64,000 nt of DNA from Gyrodactylus bullatarudis. Lineage: Eukaryota > Platyhelminthes > Monogenea > Gyrodactylidea > Gyrodactylidae. Below the pieces are notes generated by a model that searched no databases, was not told the DNA's origin, and worked only from the letters and a program-made list of their open reading frames with translations. The position numbers and the translations under genes are program-made. The DNA lies in assembly GCA_012064415.1 (NCBI GenBank), contig SSNU01000038.1:347630-411629 (forward strand), read 5' to 3'. Below, one piece after another: positions 32,401 to 44,023 of the stretch. Position 1 is the stretch's first letter. Each line of letters begins with the position of its first letter.

Positions 32401-35400
32401 TTTTGCCTAGTTTTACTATTCGAAGAAAAAACTTGGTAATTTTCCAAATTTCGATCTGACGCCAAATTCTTACTTTTTTGAACTTTTTGAGCTTGTGGGA
32501 TCAAGATTAGAGAAGAAAATTGATTATGTTAAATCTGTTCTAATGCTTAACCTCATCATCATTTGGGAGTTCATTCCTTGATCATCTTCACTACTTGAAA
32601 TACTATGAAAATTCGATGATTTTAAATCCCTCCAAAATCGTGACTTTTTTGTCTTATTTTAGTGATGACAAGCTTCTCTTAACCACACTTCCACTTTCAA
32701 TTGAATCAATAGTTTCAGCTCAAAGTTCGATTCCTTGATGAAAAATTGAGATTTTCGTAGAAATCATAGATTCCCAACTTCATATCAACCAACTTTACAT
32801 CACAACTATGATTATAATAAATGAGTTAAACTGTAACATAATCATTATTTTTATTTTTTTTCAAGGTACTAAAAGTTTACATAATAAAGCCATATTAAGC
32901 AAGATATTCGTTAATGTTTTTCATCTTTTCATTTGATTTTCATTAGTTTTCAAAAAGAATTTTCTCCTTTTACATGTTCAATAATTTTTCAATTTTCCCC
33001 ATCCAGATATGAAAAGTAAAGCTCATAAAAAGTCAGATACAAAACCAGTCTTATCCTCAGAATTATCAGATTTCTCACAAAACAATTCCCCCTCTCGGCT
33101 CAACTCGAATAAGCCCAAAATTTACAAAAGTACCAGCTCCCTTAGCAGTCATGATGAAGCCTTGACAAAATTTTTGAACTGCAAAAAAGATAAGAAGAGA
33201 TGTCATACTCCAGATACACTACCCTTTACTCAATCAGATTCTGAGTTAGACATTGATCTATGTGAGCCTTGAAAATATTACTTGTACTAATTACTCTTAA
33301 AAATTAACATAAATAAGACCTCTCTCCTTTCTTTCAACCTTGCATTTAAACTCATTTGATGAGACTAATTATCTTTTTTCCAGTTTCAAAATCCCCCACA
33401 AAGACTGAGAAGAAGAGTAACAGTAATAGCAAAAAAAAGAAGAAGAAGCGTTCTCTTATTTATTCAAATTCATCCTCCAGCTCAAATGATGAAATAAGCA
33501 ATAATTATAAATCTCCCCCTTTGTGTCATACAAAAGAGAAAAATACCCCTCAGTGTAGCTCAAAGAAATCAAAAGCAAAGTCACATAATCCTAATCACAG
33601 TGGCAACAGCCTAAACAACAATCTAACTCGAAATAGTAGCATGGAAAGTATCCATGATTATAGTAATAGGTTTTCCACAAGTACCTCGGAAGCAGAAAAG
33701 CGCCGTAAATGCAAAGAGTTATCTGCTACAGCCTCAACTCTTTCCTCTTTTCATGATCTTCTCCAGGATATCCTGAAGAGGGTTGAAGATATTGATCTCA
33801 TTGAGTTATCTCAGAAACTCTCCATTATTGATACAAAGAATGAGAGGGTTGTGAAAAAACACAATTCTGACGATGATCTTGATTCAGACTTGGAAAAAGA
33901 TTCTGCATATAAACTTCCCAAATGTACAAATATCCTTCCGGAAGAAATCAACCTTCTTGAAATTCAGACTCGACAAATTCGTGTAGCACCTGGTTCTATC
34001 AGTAGCATACCAACTGGCTGGCTTGTTCGTTTCCTAACACTTTTAATGCTTCATATGAGAAGTGCAGCCTTGGCTCCACCAAGATTCCCCTCATCAGTAA
34101 GTCTTGTACCTATATGAAACAAGTTTCATTTTCCTATTTTGTGGTTAGCTTTGAAAATGGCTTTCTTCTTCTTTATCAAGCATGTTGTCAAGGAAGTCCA
34201 TAAAGCCATGAAGAAATCATCTCGTCATTCTGAAATGGACAATCCGTGGATCAACGCCTTTTGGTCACATTCGCAAACTAGTTCCATGATGACAGGCATA
34301 TCAAGTGCTGTGATTGCTCTCAATATTATCGATGCCCCTGATATACCAAGATCGTATCTTATTGAAGATCTTATCGAGACGATTGCTGTTCTATCGCATA
34401 AAGTCCTATTAAACGTTTTATTCTTATCACCAAACAGTGCCCTTGACTTTTCATCAAGTTCACAGAATAGTAAAAACACCCATCATTTGGTTACGTTTCT
34501 TGGAAAATCCCTTGCAAGTATCATGACTGGCATGTCATCCTTGATACGTCTGCAATCAGGCAAGTTTGCTGATAATATTGTCTTCCGACTCACGGAACTT
34601 GGCCTGGCTGTTCCAATTCACTTTATCACTTATCCAAATTCTGCCTTTGCAAAATACTCGATGAATAATTCTCCAAACAAGTCTTCTATGCCTTGGCAGA
34701 CATCTCTCAACTCAGCTTCTATATCCCTCATTGGATCGGTTAGTATAGAGGAATATACACTAAAATATATCATCCTCATTTCTAATTTTTTTTCCATTAG
34801 ATTTACGCCCAATACGAGGGTCACAGAAAACTGATTTCTGAAGAGATATTCTCAACAATTCTACCGTCATATCATTCTATCTCGATGAAAAATCAATCAG
34901 AATCTATTGTTAGTTCTAAAAAGACTGCAAAAAACTACTGGTAAGCTCCTGAATATTCTCTTTTCATCAAAGTTTTTATATATATCTTTCAACAGCCTCC
35001 TCATTGCCAATCAACCCAAGTTCATTTACATGCACCCTCTAACAAGCCTATTAATGTCAATTATTCAGTCACTCATTCAAGCGCCAAGCAATTATTCAGC
35101 ATTTCACTGGTTCAGTGGACAACAAATGACTGTCTGTATATGCCAATCGTGTCAAGCTTCCAACAGCTCCCTTCTCAATCAGTCCAGAGCCACAGATAAG
35201 GCAACTACCACTACAACAATGAGCAACAGCAGTCTATGCTCAAGCATTGCAGGTAAAAGGACCAATCAAGGCTCTCATATTCCCAACCTGTGTTATCCTC
35301 CTTCCGAAGCAGACTTATCCAAGATTAATAAAGAGGAATCTTCGATCGTCAATAGTTTCCAACAGACAACTCTCAAACATGCCTCTTACCTGCTCTTTAG

Positions 35401-38400
35401 CCTTCTAAAAAAGTTGACCACTAACAATGAGTCTGATGCAAAAGCCCTTCTCGATGTTGTGATGAATGATCTATTTAGCATTATGGAGAAGGCTAGCCTG
35501 GAATGGCCAGTTAGTCATACCTTGATATGTGCCTTAGGGACATCTCTCATCCAACTCATGGTCAATTTGGGCGGAAGTCGAGAAAAATCTGGCAATGAGA
35601 ACATCTCCTCTTCTCGTTTGTTATGCCTCGAGACCTTGGGAATTTTAGTGAATCACTTTATGGAATTGAAGCAAAACTCTAAGGACGTAACCTCCACCAC
35701 TTGCCAGAATAATGTCCAGCTTATCAATTCTCTCATATCCACATGTTCCTATTTAACTAGTCCACTTAACGAATTAGATAACAACTACTCAGAGACAAGG
35801 AATAAGGAAATTTACCCTCAATTATTATCCCTAAGGATGGAACATTCCGATGGCCTAAACTTTTTCTCACGGCGTTATCATGTCGCTTCTCTCCTATCAG
35901 AAATCAATCGTAATAATCCGGAATTATTAGTCCTCTTAGCTGGTAGTCAGGACTTAAATAATTCCCAAGAAAATCCAGTTTTATTCACTCTCAAAAGACA
36001 ACTCATCGGAGAGATAAATTCAACTCATCATTCTGTAACTGGAATTCTTCCATGGTACTCTGGCAAGAGAATCTTACCCATCCCAGCTGGTCATTCTTCA
36101 ATCAATAATTTGAATATTGGCGCAAGTCCAATAACAAATGCATCTTATGACAGTCTCGAGTCTGGGCACCGTTTCATTTGCCTTAATAGTAATCAGAGTA
36201 AAGGAAATAATGCAAATTTATTTTATTGTGTACATACTGGATTCGGTCTGAGCTCCGCTAGTCGTCAACATGCAACCTATAACGCTCTCCAGGGGGCTGA
36301 GAATCTTTTACGCCTACGTCCCTTTGTTCCATCTGCTAATATTCTCTATAGTTATATCTGCAAGGCATTATCTGACAGTTCTGTTCAAATACGCTCCAAA
36401 GCCCTAAAGATTATGAGTTCTCTCATTGAAATTCAGCCGAAAATATTGTTGAATCAAAATCCCTTTGATGATTCATCCAATTCGAAAGAAGTGGATCTCA
36501 ACAAGATTATCAAGAATCGTTTAATGGACCAGAGTATTTGTGTTAGGGAAGCGACTGTTGATCTTTTAAGTCGATTGATCATCTTCAAGATTAAAGAGAA
36601 TGATAAAGAATTCACACCCATCCTGAACGAGTATCTACCCCTCCTATCGAATAGGGTCCTTGACAAAGGTCTCTCTGTGAGAAAGAGGGCCATCAAATGT
36701 TTCAGGGAAATAATTCTCCATCATCATGACACGTTTATGACAAATTCCTCATTTCATTCCAAACTCTCCATAAATAATGAACAAATCTACGATATATGTG
36801 CCAAATTAATCCGACGTCTCAACGACGAGGAGGTTATCAAAAAGACTGTTATTGAAATATTCCACTGTCTTTGGTTCACACCCTCTTCTATCCAGATCAA
36901 GAATAGTTCTCCTAACTCGAAGTTTACTTCAAAATCTCAGCTTACCCTGTTTAAAATCCAATCACTAAGCAAGACGATTCTGGCGTTGAAATCCTCAAGT
37001 TCAGATTTAATCACTGAATTATTCAAAAATCTCATGGACACTGGAGCAATTGTGAACGGACAAAATCATTTCATTTGCTCTTGTCAGGAAATTATCGAAG
37101 AAATTCTACGTCTTCTAGAAGAATACATGACACAAGCTGAAGGCAATGATCGTTTGAAGTTGGAGAAGAAAAATCAAATTGGCGGCTTCCTTTCAATTCT
37201 AAATTACATCTTCTCCTTGGATCTATCCCAGAATGTTATAACAACATTCTCTCTGGCTGGCCTGCCAATCTATCGCTATTTAACAAGACTATTTCATATC
37301 ATTCTTTTTGGTATTGATAGAGACACTCAGCACTCCACACAGATCCACCAACCAGATGAACCAACGAGACCGATTATTGAATCTAACAACGTCTATGCCA
37401 TTCACAATCTCATATGTGCCACAAATCATGCTATACAACAGTGGAAGGTTGTCCTAATCTCTTTCTTGTCATTACAGGCAGAACAAATGGAGAATCTTTC
37501 GAATCCCTCGAGTATTTCCCTAGCCAAAAAGAAGAAGAAAAATTATCAATTCAAGTTTGATCTTCTCGACACTCTCATCCTTCCAATAACAATTGAAAAA
37601 ATTGACCGATTCCAAGAGGAACTTGTCCGTCTAGCTCAGTGCCAAGGACGTCTCGTTGTTGACGCTGCCCTCCAGTGTCTCGGTTCAATGCTCTCTTGTG
37701 AAGTGTTGCTGAAGCCTTTGGAATTCTTTTGTCCAAAAGTATCATCATCTAATGCAGCTGGTAAGAATGGAAAGACAGATAAGAAGGACAAAATACATCA
37801 TTTATCTTCGTCGGATGAATCTTCCACGAATGAATCATCCTCAAGTGGTATGGCAGCAGAAAAAGAAGTTATAAACCATCAAGTTAACTATGTTATTGAT
37901 CGAGAGATGATCATGTCCTTTTCAAGTTCCACCCGGCTCACCATTTGCTTTGCACAATTCTTCACTCTTCTCGTCGATTTAGCAAATGAACTCAACAATC
38001 CAAATGATCTTCCCGTCAGTAAAATTGTTGCTCGAGAACACTCTCTTATGCAACGCTATAGGCCATCCTTAATGAGAGCCTTGTATATTGTCGGGCTGAC
38101 TGGAAAACATGTCACATTGGAGACTATAAAGAATTCAGCTGAACGTCTTTTGGATAATCAAGGTGAAATTATGACAAAATACTTTACGCAGGAACGTGCT
38201 CAACACAAGGTGAAAACCCTTAAGAAGATGATCAACTGTCTTTCAACTCCCCTATTCAACTATAAGATAAATTTGGCAACCAAAGGAAAGCCCTATGATC
38301 CCTTGAGAGATCAGGTTTACATAGTATTAATGTACTTTATTCGAAGGGCCCTTCAAATGGATCCCTTGATTAATCAGGGCTCAAAGAAGAGACCTAACTG

Positions 38401-41400
38401 TAAGTTTTACACTTTTTCTCGGCTCAATTGAAATTCCCAGTTACTCATGTCTACATTATTCTCTAGGTGATATTGATCTGGATGTTGGCAAGAAAGGCAT
38501 AAGTGGTCTCACTCTGCTCACTCATCGTTATCACTGGCTTATTCTGGAATCTTCCATTAAGCAAGTCTTTATCGATATCCTTAGTCGCAGGGACTTTTCC
38601 AAAGAGATTCGAGTTGACCTTCAAATCTACGTGATAGATGCACTTAATCAGTATCTCAATGAATATGAGAATCAGAAATACATTCAAAGTCAATCTCAGA
38701 ACTCCAGTAATGGAAAACTCCTCTCTGATGCTCAAATTTCTTGTTATTCCGTTGGAAATTCCTACAACTCTGTTGTTAATGATGAGTCTATTAAACAGAT
38801 GCATGATTGTGAATCTGCCCATGCCAATTCGATTGCTCAAATCTTTCATCCTCCCATCATAAATAACACAATCTGTGTCCATAGCACCAGCTTGAGGAAT
38901 TCATCCCTCAATTTCCTAGCGACCATCTTCAAATACGGTCTCATTCCCCCTTCACAATCCTTGAGCTCGATCATATGTCTTTCCGCTGATCCTGATAATC
39001 AAATTTCCACCAAAGCCTCTCAGTTGTTGAATCAAATTGAAGAAAGATTTCCTGGCCATTCAGTGGTAAGTTAATAGGTCATTCCATTCAAGCTTAGACC
39101 AATTACTATTCCCTCTTCGCCTTCAGCTCAGAGCAATGACAGGTGTTCGATCCACCTTTCAGTTATACAAGAATATTTATGATGGACCAAAGTTGACAAA
39201 TGAGAAATCCCTCAATATCATTGTTACAAATGGTTTTGTTAGGGGAGCCAATTTCACAAACACCATCTCAACAGAGGATACAAACTCAGATGTTAAGAAA
39301 AACAAAGAGTCAAGCGCCAAAACTTCTGCCTCTTCCTCTAGTACAATTCGTTCCACTAATGCTCAGAGTCAACAGTCCAACATTGCAATTTCTGTGAATC
39401 AAATCATCTATTCTGTTATTAAAAATAACCGGCAAGCTCGTCGCTCATTTCTAGCAAATCTTGTTGGACTATTCTCCATTGAATCAATTGTAAGTTTTAC
39501 TTCTGCCATAAATTGACCAAAATATAGAATTTAACCCTTCATGTCCCATTGTTCCACTAGTAACTTTCCATCGTAAAACAGAATAGCAGTAGATTTCAAA
39601 AATGCAATCTATGCCTGATCTCGGTATCTCTTATAACCAGAGACTCAAAAAATGTATTGAAATGCGCTTATGTATTAGCCAACTATTTCCTCTGTTCTGA
39701 ATACCATTTAGAACCAAACATTTTTTCTATTAGGGGGTTCAATCCACATTTTTTGAGGCATAAAAAAAGATTTTATTGTTTTACAATTTTCTAACCTCAG
39801 AAATAACCGTGAAGATGTAAAAAAAACTAAGATACTTGTGTGCATAATCAAAACCTTAAACCAATCAGATTTCTTCTCAACTTTAATCCATCAATTCTAA
39901 CCAATGATTTCCAATATTTATATAATAAATGTTGAAAAAGTGGTCATTTGTTGCATTTTTGAAATTCAAAAAATGGTCAGATTGAAGAAATTTTTTTTAT
40001 TTCCACAACTTATTGGCTTATTTTATGAAGGAATTCGAAAAATAAACTTTCCGAAGTAAAATATTGAGTTTTTAGTAAAAAAAGTAAATTCTCATCTTCA
40101 TCTCAATTAGGTTTAGCTAATTATTTCTTATAATCTCTTACTTTGCAGTCTACCTCAAATCAGTTAACTATTGAAGAGCTCGTCTTTCTCTCCGATCAAT
40201 TAGCCCACCTTTCTTATAGTACTTGGGACGAAGTATTATTTGTTAATCATTACACTGAAATAAGGGCAAGTCTCATGGCTTCAGCTTTTGTCAAGAACTT
40301 CAACGACTGTCTAGCCAATGGACTTCAGACTATTTCAATTCAAAAGGGGAAAAATAAGAAGCCTGAGGAATTGGCCCAGAAACTTGTCTCACTCGTTGAC
40401 AAGGCCGATGATGAACTTGGGGCCTTTATGAAGAAACGTCAAGATAAAAAGAACAAAAATGGTCAGTTGATTATTACCTCCCATCCTATCATCTAAACTT
40501 TTAATCTAACTTTTTCCATCTAGAATCTGTCTCCTGGGATGTCTGGCCTGATTTTTCAGATGAAAAAGACTCTTTTGATAGGCCTAATGAGTTAAACTTG
40601 TCCAAAATACTCTTGGTTAACCTAGAATCCCAAAATATACCAAATCTCCTCAACCTATGGACAACACAATCAGTCATTGCTATCCTATTGATTTTTGTCA
40701 AGTCCTTCTTAAAAGCAGCATACAGCATCACTGATTTGTAAGTTTGCAATAATCCAAGTTGAAATCATCAAGAATTTTGAAAATTATCCCCCATACTCCC
40801 AATAGAAAACAAAAGACATACTCACCAACGGACAATGTTAAACAATGGGATAAACCAGCAATACTCAACTCTCCTGAAAAGTATTCCAGCTACCTATCTC
40901 AGGGTCTAATTTACCTCCCAAAGGCGATTAGTGTCTGTCAGCATCTGGCCAAGCAGTCTGCAGTTACATCTCCCCTACAATCTTCACCTTTGTTAAGTCA
41001 GAGAGAAGTCCGTTGTCTCACTCGCCTTTGGCTTATAGTTAAGCATTTAAATATAAAAACTACTTCCCAATCAGTCGAGGAGAATTCCACCATGATGATT
41101 ACTGATGCTACCCCTTCTGGAGATTCTTCCTCGAAACATCTCGATGAAAGAAAGAAAGGTTAGCGTTTGATTCTTTTTTCACACTTTTTTAATTTTCTCC
41201 ACAGATTTTGACTGTTCCTTTTTATTCGTTGCAGAAACCAAGGAAGAGATCATCAAACAAGAGAAGAGTTTACCTCCTGACGTGAAAACTGGTAAGAAGC
41301 GACATCGTGAATCTCTTGACAACAACCAAAACTACAAAGTACACGAGGAAAAAGGGGCCAAACATTCCTATTCTAAACAGAAGCCCGAAACTGAACCAGA

Positions 41401-41584
41401 AAGACACATGAAAAAGGCAAAGAACCAGGATTCCGTGAAGCCAGAAAAAGTTCGACATCCAAAGAATAAGACTCTACGTCGTAAGGTCTCGGAAAGTGAA
41501 CAGGAATCCTCTTCTGACTTGACTCCCACAACTGCCTCTTCTGGGAAAGAGGACCTCTCCTCCCTCTCCTCGGATAATGAATAA
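29439..41584 (+). CDS. Nipped-B: Nipped-B / NIPBL (SCC2) cohesin loader
   Basis: About 3122 aa over seventeen exons: 29439-29662, 29721-30048, 30189-30993, 31073-31336, 31437-31717, 31793-31964, 33007-33261, 33384-34096, 34181-34738, 34801-34940, 34996-38399, 38467-39065, 39127-39489, 40149-40461, 40524-40737, 40773-41158, 41235-41584. With MAU2 it loads cohesin onto chromatin. The N-terminus (IPIISISGYKN...LPLPQSYP) matches the conserved MAU2-binding start. The next ~900 residues are low-complexity Ser/Asn/Lys-rich. A long HEAT-repeat region then contains LMDQSICVREATVDLL, LDKGLSVRKRAIK, LIRRLNDEE and CLWFTPSS. The C-terminus is a charged Lys/Ser tail. It is longer than fly Nipped-B and similar to human NIPBL. 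The least certain junctions are exon 8/9 (34097-34180) and the 35-nt intron 40738-40772. Confidence 0.9.
32282..32297. repeat. Perfect 16-bp palindrome
   Basis: CGCCCTATATAGGGCG, its own reverse complement, in the 1042-nt Nipped-B intron. Function is unknown; it could be part of a repeat end. Confidence 0.5.
32378..32783. mobile_element. MITE with perfect 23-bp terminal inverted repeats in Nipped-B intron 6
   Basis: The sequence at 32378-32400 (ATGAAGTTGGGAATCTATGA plus TTT) recurs as its exact reverse complement at 32761-32783. The element is 406 bp, non-coding, and inserted in the intron 31965-33006. It explains much of that intron's unusual length. Confidence 0.8.
39531..40116. repeat. 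Composite repeat in Nipped-B intron 13 (families A and B)
   Basis: The 659-nt intron 39490-40148 begins with a partial copy of the 2640-3145 MITE (left end AATTTAACCCTTCATGT and an internal segment). It ends (40075-40116) with the terminus of the foldback family seen at 866-925 and 14187-14250. Neighbouring introns are about 60 nt, so the length here comes from insertions. Confidence 0.6.
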
Positions 41585-42959
41585 CTTGATTGCATTTATT
41601 GATTTATTCGAAACAGCACCCCACTCTCCTACATTCTTCTCCTAGAACCATCTATCAATATTGCATATTTTATAACCAAAGTTGAAAAGAAAAGATCTTT
41701 CCTACACATAATATACATCACAAGCTGGCCAAAAGTGTTATGGCTTTTTATTTATATTAATTTTCGTTTTTGACAATTATTTTTTACCATTTTGAGTTGT
41801 ATTCATTAATTGCTATTATCATTATGGTTATACGGTACTTGATTGAATTATGCTACTATATAAATACACACACTTTGTATGCATCATAATCAACCCTCCT
41901 CCTCTCCATTGTTCACAACCCGAATCTGACTACTAGTTGAATTTTCATTTACACCGTGTTTATTATTTGCATCGTTTTTTTTTCTTATTTTATTTCATTA
42001 TTCGGTCAAGATTATCATTATATATATATTAAAAAGTATCTGCCTCGTTAAAGTGGAAATGGATAGAAAATATACCTGTTATATAATGTTACTTTATATA
42101 TTTTATATATGAATATGAAAACAAGTGTAATTTTTTTCAATGTAGTCTGATAATAATTTATTAACAAGATCATCTCTTAATTTGTTTGTTTTTATTTTAT
42201 TTGTAAAACTGTAAAGATAAATATGCCCTATTTTTTACTCCAGACTCACACATTTTTTGTGCAGAAATAAAGATGGAAATGCATTGTTTGTAAAAAAGTT
42301 TATTTCGCCTCGTCCCTCAGACCAAGAAAAGAAACCACTCAATCTAATCTTCCCAAGAGATCCTCAGTGATGAAGGCAGACCGAAGGAGAGACCCCCTTA
42401 TTACACACAGTCTCCTCATTGGTCATATTCCAATTGAAAATATTATCACTCTGTATCATTAAATTATTTCGTAATTTTAGAGAGAAATAAATCGAATTGT
42501 GAATACTACTGTATTATAATTAGAAATGAGTTTTTTCAATGATCCGCTTATCCACCTACGTGTAACATGTATGTATTAATTTATTTACAATTTAAATATT
42601 GAAAAATACAATTCCATATCCATTTTTTATCTCAGCCTTCTTTTTCCTACACATAGACATTCTTGAATTGTTATATACAGATTGTCTTTCCCCTAAAATT
42701 GTTTCAGTCTCAGAATTGATATGCTAAGCATTTTCAGAGTTGGTTGCAATTCTTCAAATCTGATTTACAATTCTTTCTTCTTTCCAGTCTAAAAAATTTT
42801 AGTTTAGTAAAATGATACAACAATAATTTAGTTAAATTTTTAAGTAAAAAATTATAATTGTAAAGTAAGTCTGTGAATTTCTAGATCAAAATATTTTAAT
42901 AAATAAAAAAATTAAAATTGATTCAATATTTTCTCCCTTCACAGTAGGAAATTTGATAA
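41585..42959. other. 3'UTR and intergenic sequence between convergent genes
   Basis: The distance from the Nipped-B stop to the stop of the minus-strand membrane protein is 1375 bp. An AATAAA at 42266-42271 is a plausible Nipped-B polyadenylation signal, and a TTTATT at 42580-42585 is one for the opposite gene. No coding exon is seen. Confidence 0.45.
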
Positions 42960-43901
42960 TTATTTAGTTTTTTTCTTGCTGGCCGACTTTTTGCTCTCAT
43001 ATACAATACGAGCCAGATCTGGAAATGTTGATAGAACATAGGTACCGAGAACCAAAGTAAAATCATCCACTATCCAAAGGTTTAGAAGCCATTGGTCGAC
43101 ACCATTTGATGTCCAAAACTTTGCGTTCATGTCAATGTTAAAAGAGTTGACCAAAATTGGGAGTATGGAAAGCCAGTTTAGAATACTCTGGTACTCTTGG
43201 GTTATCAGGTTGGAAAACTTTTTCAGCGTTTCTTGCATTATAAGGGGAAGACTCAGTAATAGACCAATCTATAGAATGAGTAAAAAGTTAACCTTACAAG
43301 AACTACAAATAATCCCATGATGAAATTGATCAGGGGTATTTCGACAAAAGAGCCTTTCTCTTCGTACAGTTGATAGTCTTTGTGGAAAACTCGAAACTCA
43401 CTAGGGATCATTAAGAGTCCACGTAAAATCAGAGCGACCAAGTGGATAGATGTTCCTATCCAAGACCATCCATTTTCCATGTACGACAAATTACCACTCA
43501 TTATTCTCCAGTAGATTGAACCAGAACATATCAATTTCAGACACGATTTAAGACTAATAAAATCTCGATATTTCCAGTTGATTCCTGTTGTACTGGAGGA
43601 AATAACAAATGTTAGCCCTAGTAGAATGTTAGTGAATCCTGTGATAAAAAGCATAAACTTGAGGATATTCTTGGGAAGGTGGCCTTTAATACTCGTCAAA
43701 AGGGCTATTCCCATCTAATAAAGATTAAATATCAAAGCAAAAGCAAATTACCAAGCCATAAATGTAGTAAATATTGATTGGGGGATTATCTTCACGATTT
43801 GATCTCTCAGCAAATAGCATGATCAAACAGAAAAATCGGAGGAGACTCACTCTTGCAAAAAGCCAATGTGAGCCTATCATTAAATGATTCTTGGTAATCA
43901 T
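42960..43901 (-). CDS. Uncharacterised multi-pass membrane protein with C-terminal KKxx
   Basis: 291 aa over three exons: 43901-43752, 43714-43298, 43268-42960, joined across introns of 37 and 29 nt. I do not recognise the family. Several hydrophobic segments can be seen: LLRFFCLIMLFA, an ILKFMLFITGFTNILLGLTF region, IHLVALILRGLLMI, INFIMGLFVVLIGLLLSLPL, and ILNWLSILPILV. The last four residues, KKTK, fit the dilysine KKxx signal that retrieves membrane proteins to the ER. ER or early secretory location is therefore an inference. A 45-nt GT...AG stretch within exon 1 keeps frame and could be an alternative intron. The gene is divergent from integrin beta, with 122 bp between starts. Confidence 0.7.
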
Positions 43902-44023
43902 ATTTAAGAGTTATTTTAATAATACTATTAAGTTAATATTATTAACTTTTTTCATAATTGATTATGATTTAAACAAGTGTTTTTGCAACTACTTCCATAG
44001 ATTAGGCAAAGATTTGAATAATA
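43902..44023. promoter_or_regulatory. Divergent membrane-protein/integrin beta promoter region
   Basis: 122 bp between two opposite start codons. A splice-acceptor-like sequence (GCAACTACTTCCATAG, ending 44000) lies 23 bp before the integrin ATG. If it is used, the integrin leader exon has almost no room in this interval, which favours a distant 5' exon or trans-splicing. Confidence 0.5.

Noticed and set aside
29439..34117. AFF4/lilliputian as the identity of the Ser/Asn-rich plus-strand gene
   Set aside because: The N-terminal LPLP-containing block and the downstream HEAT repeats match Nipped-B/NIPBL and the exons join in frame.
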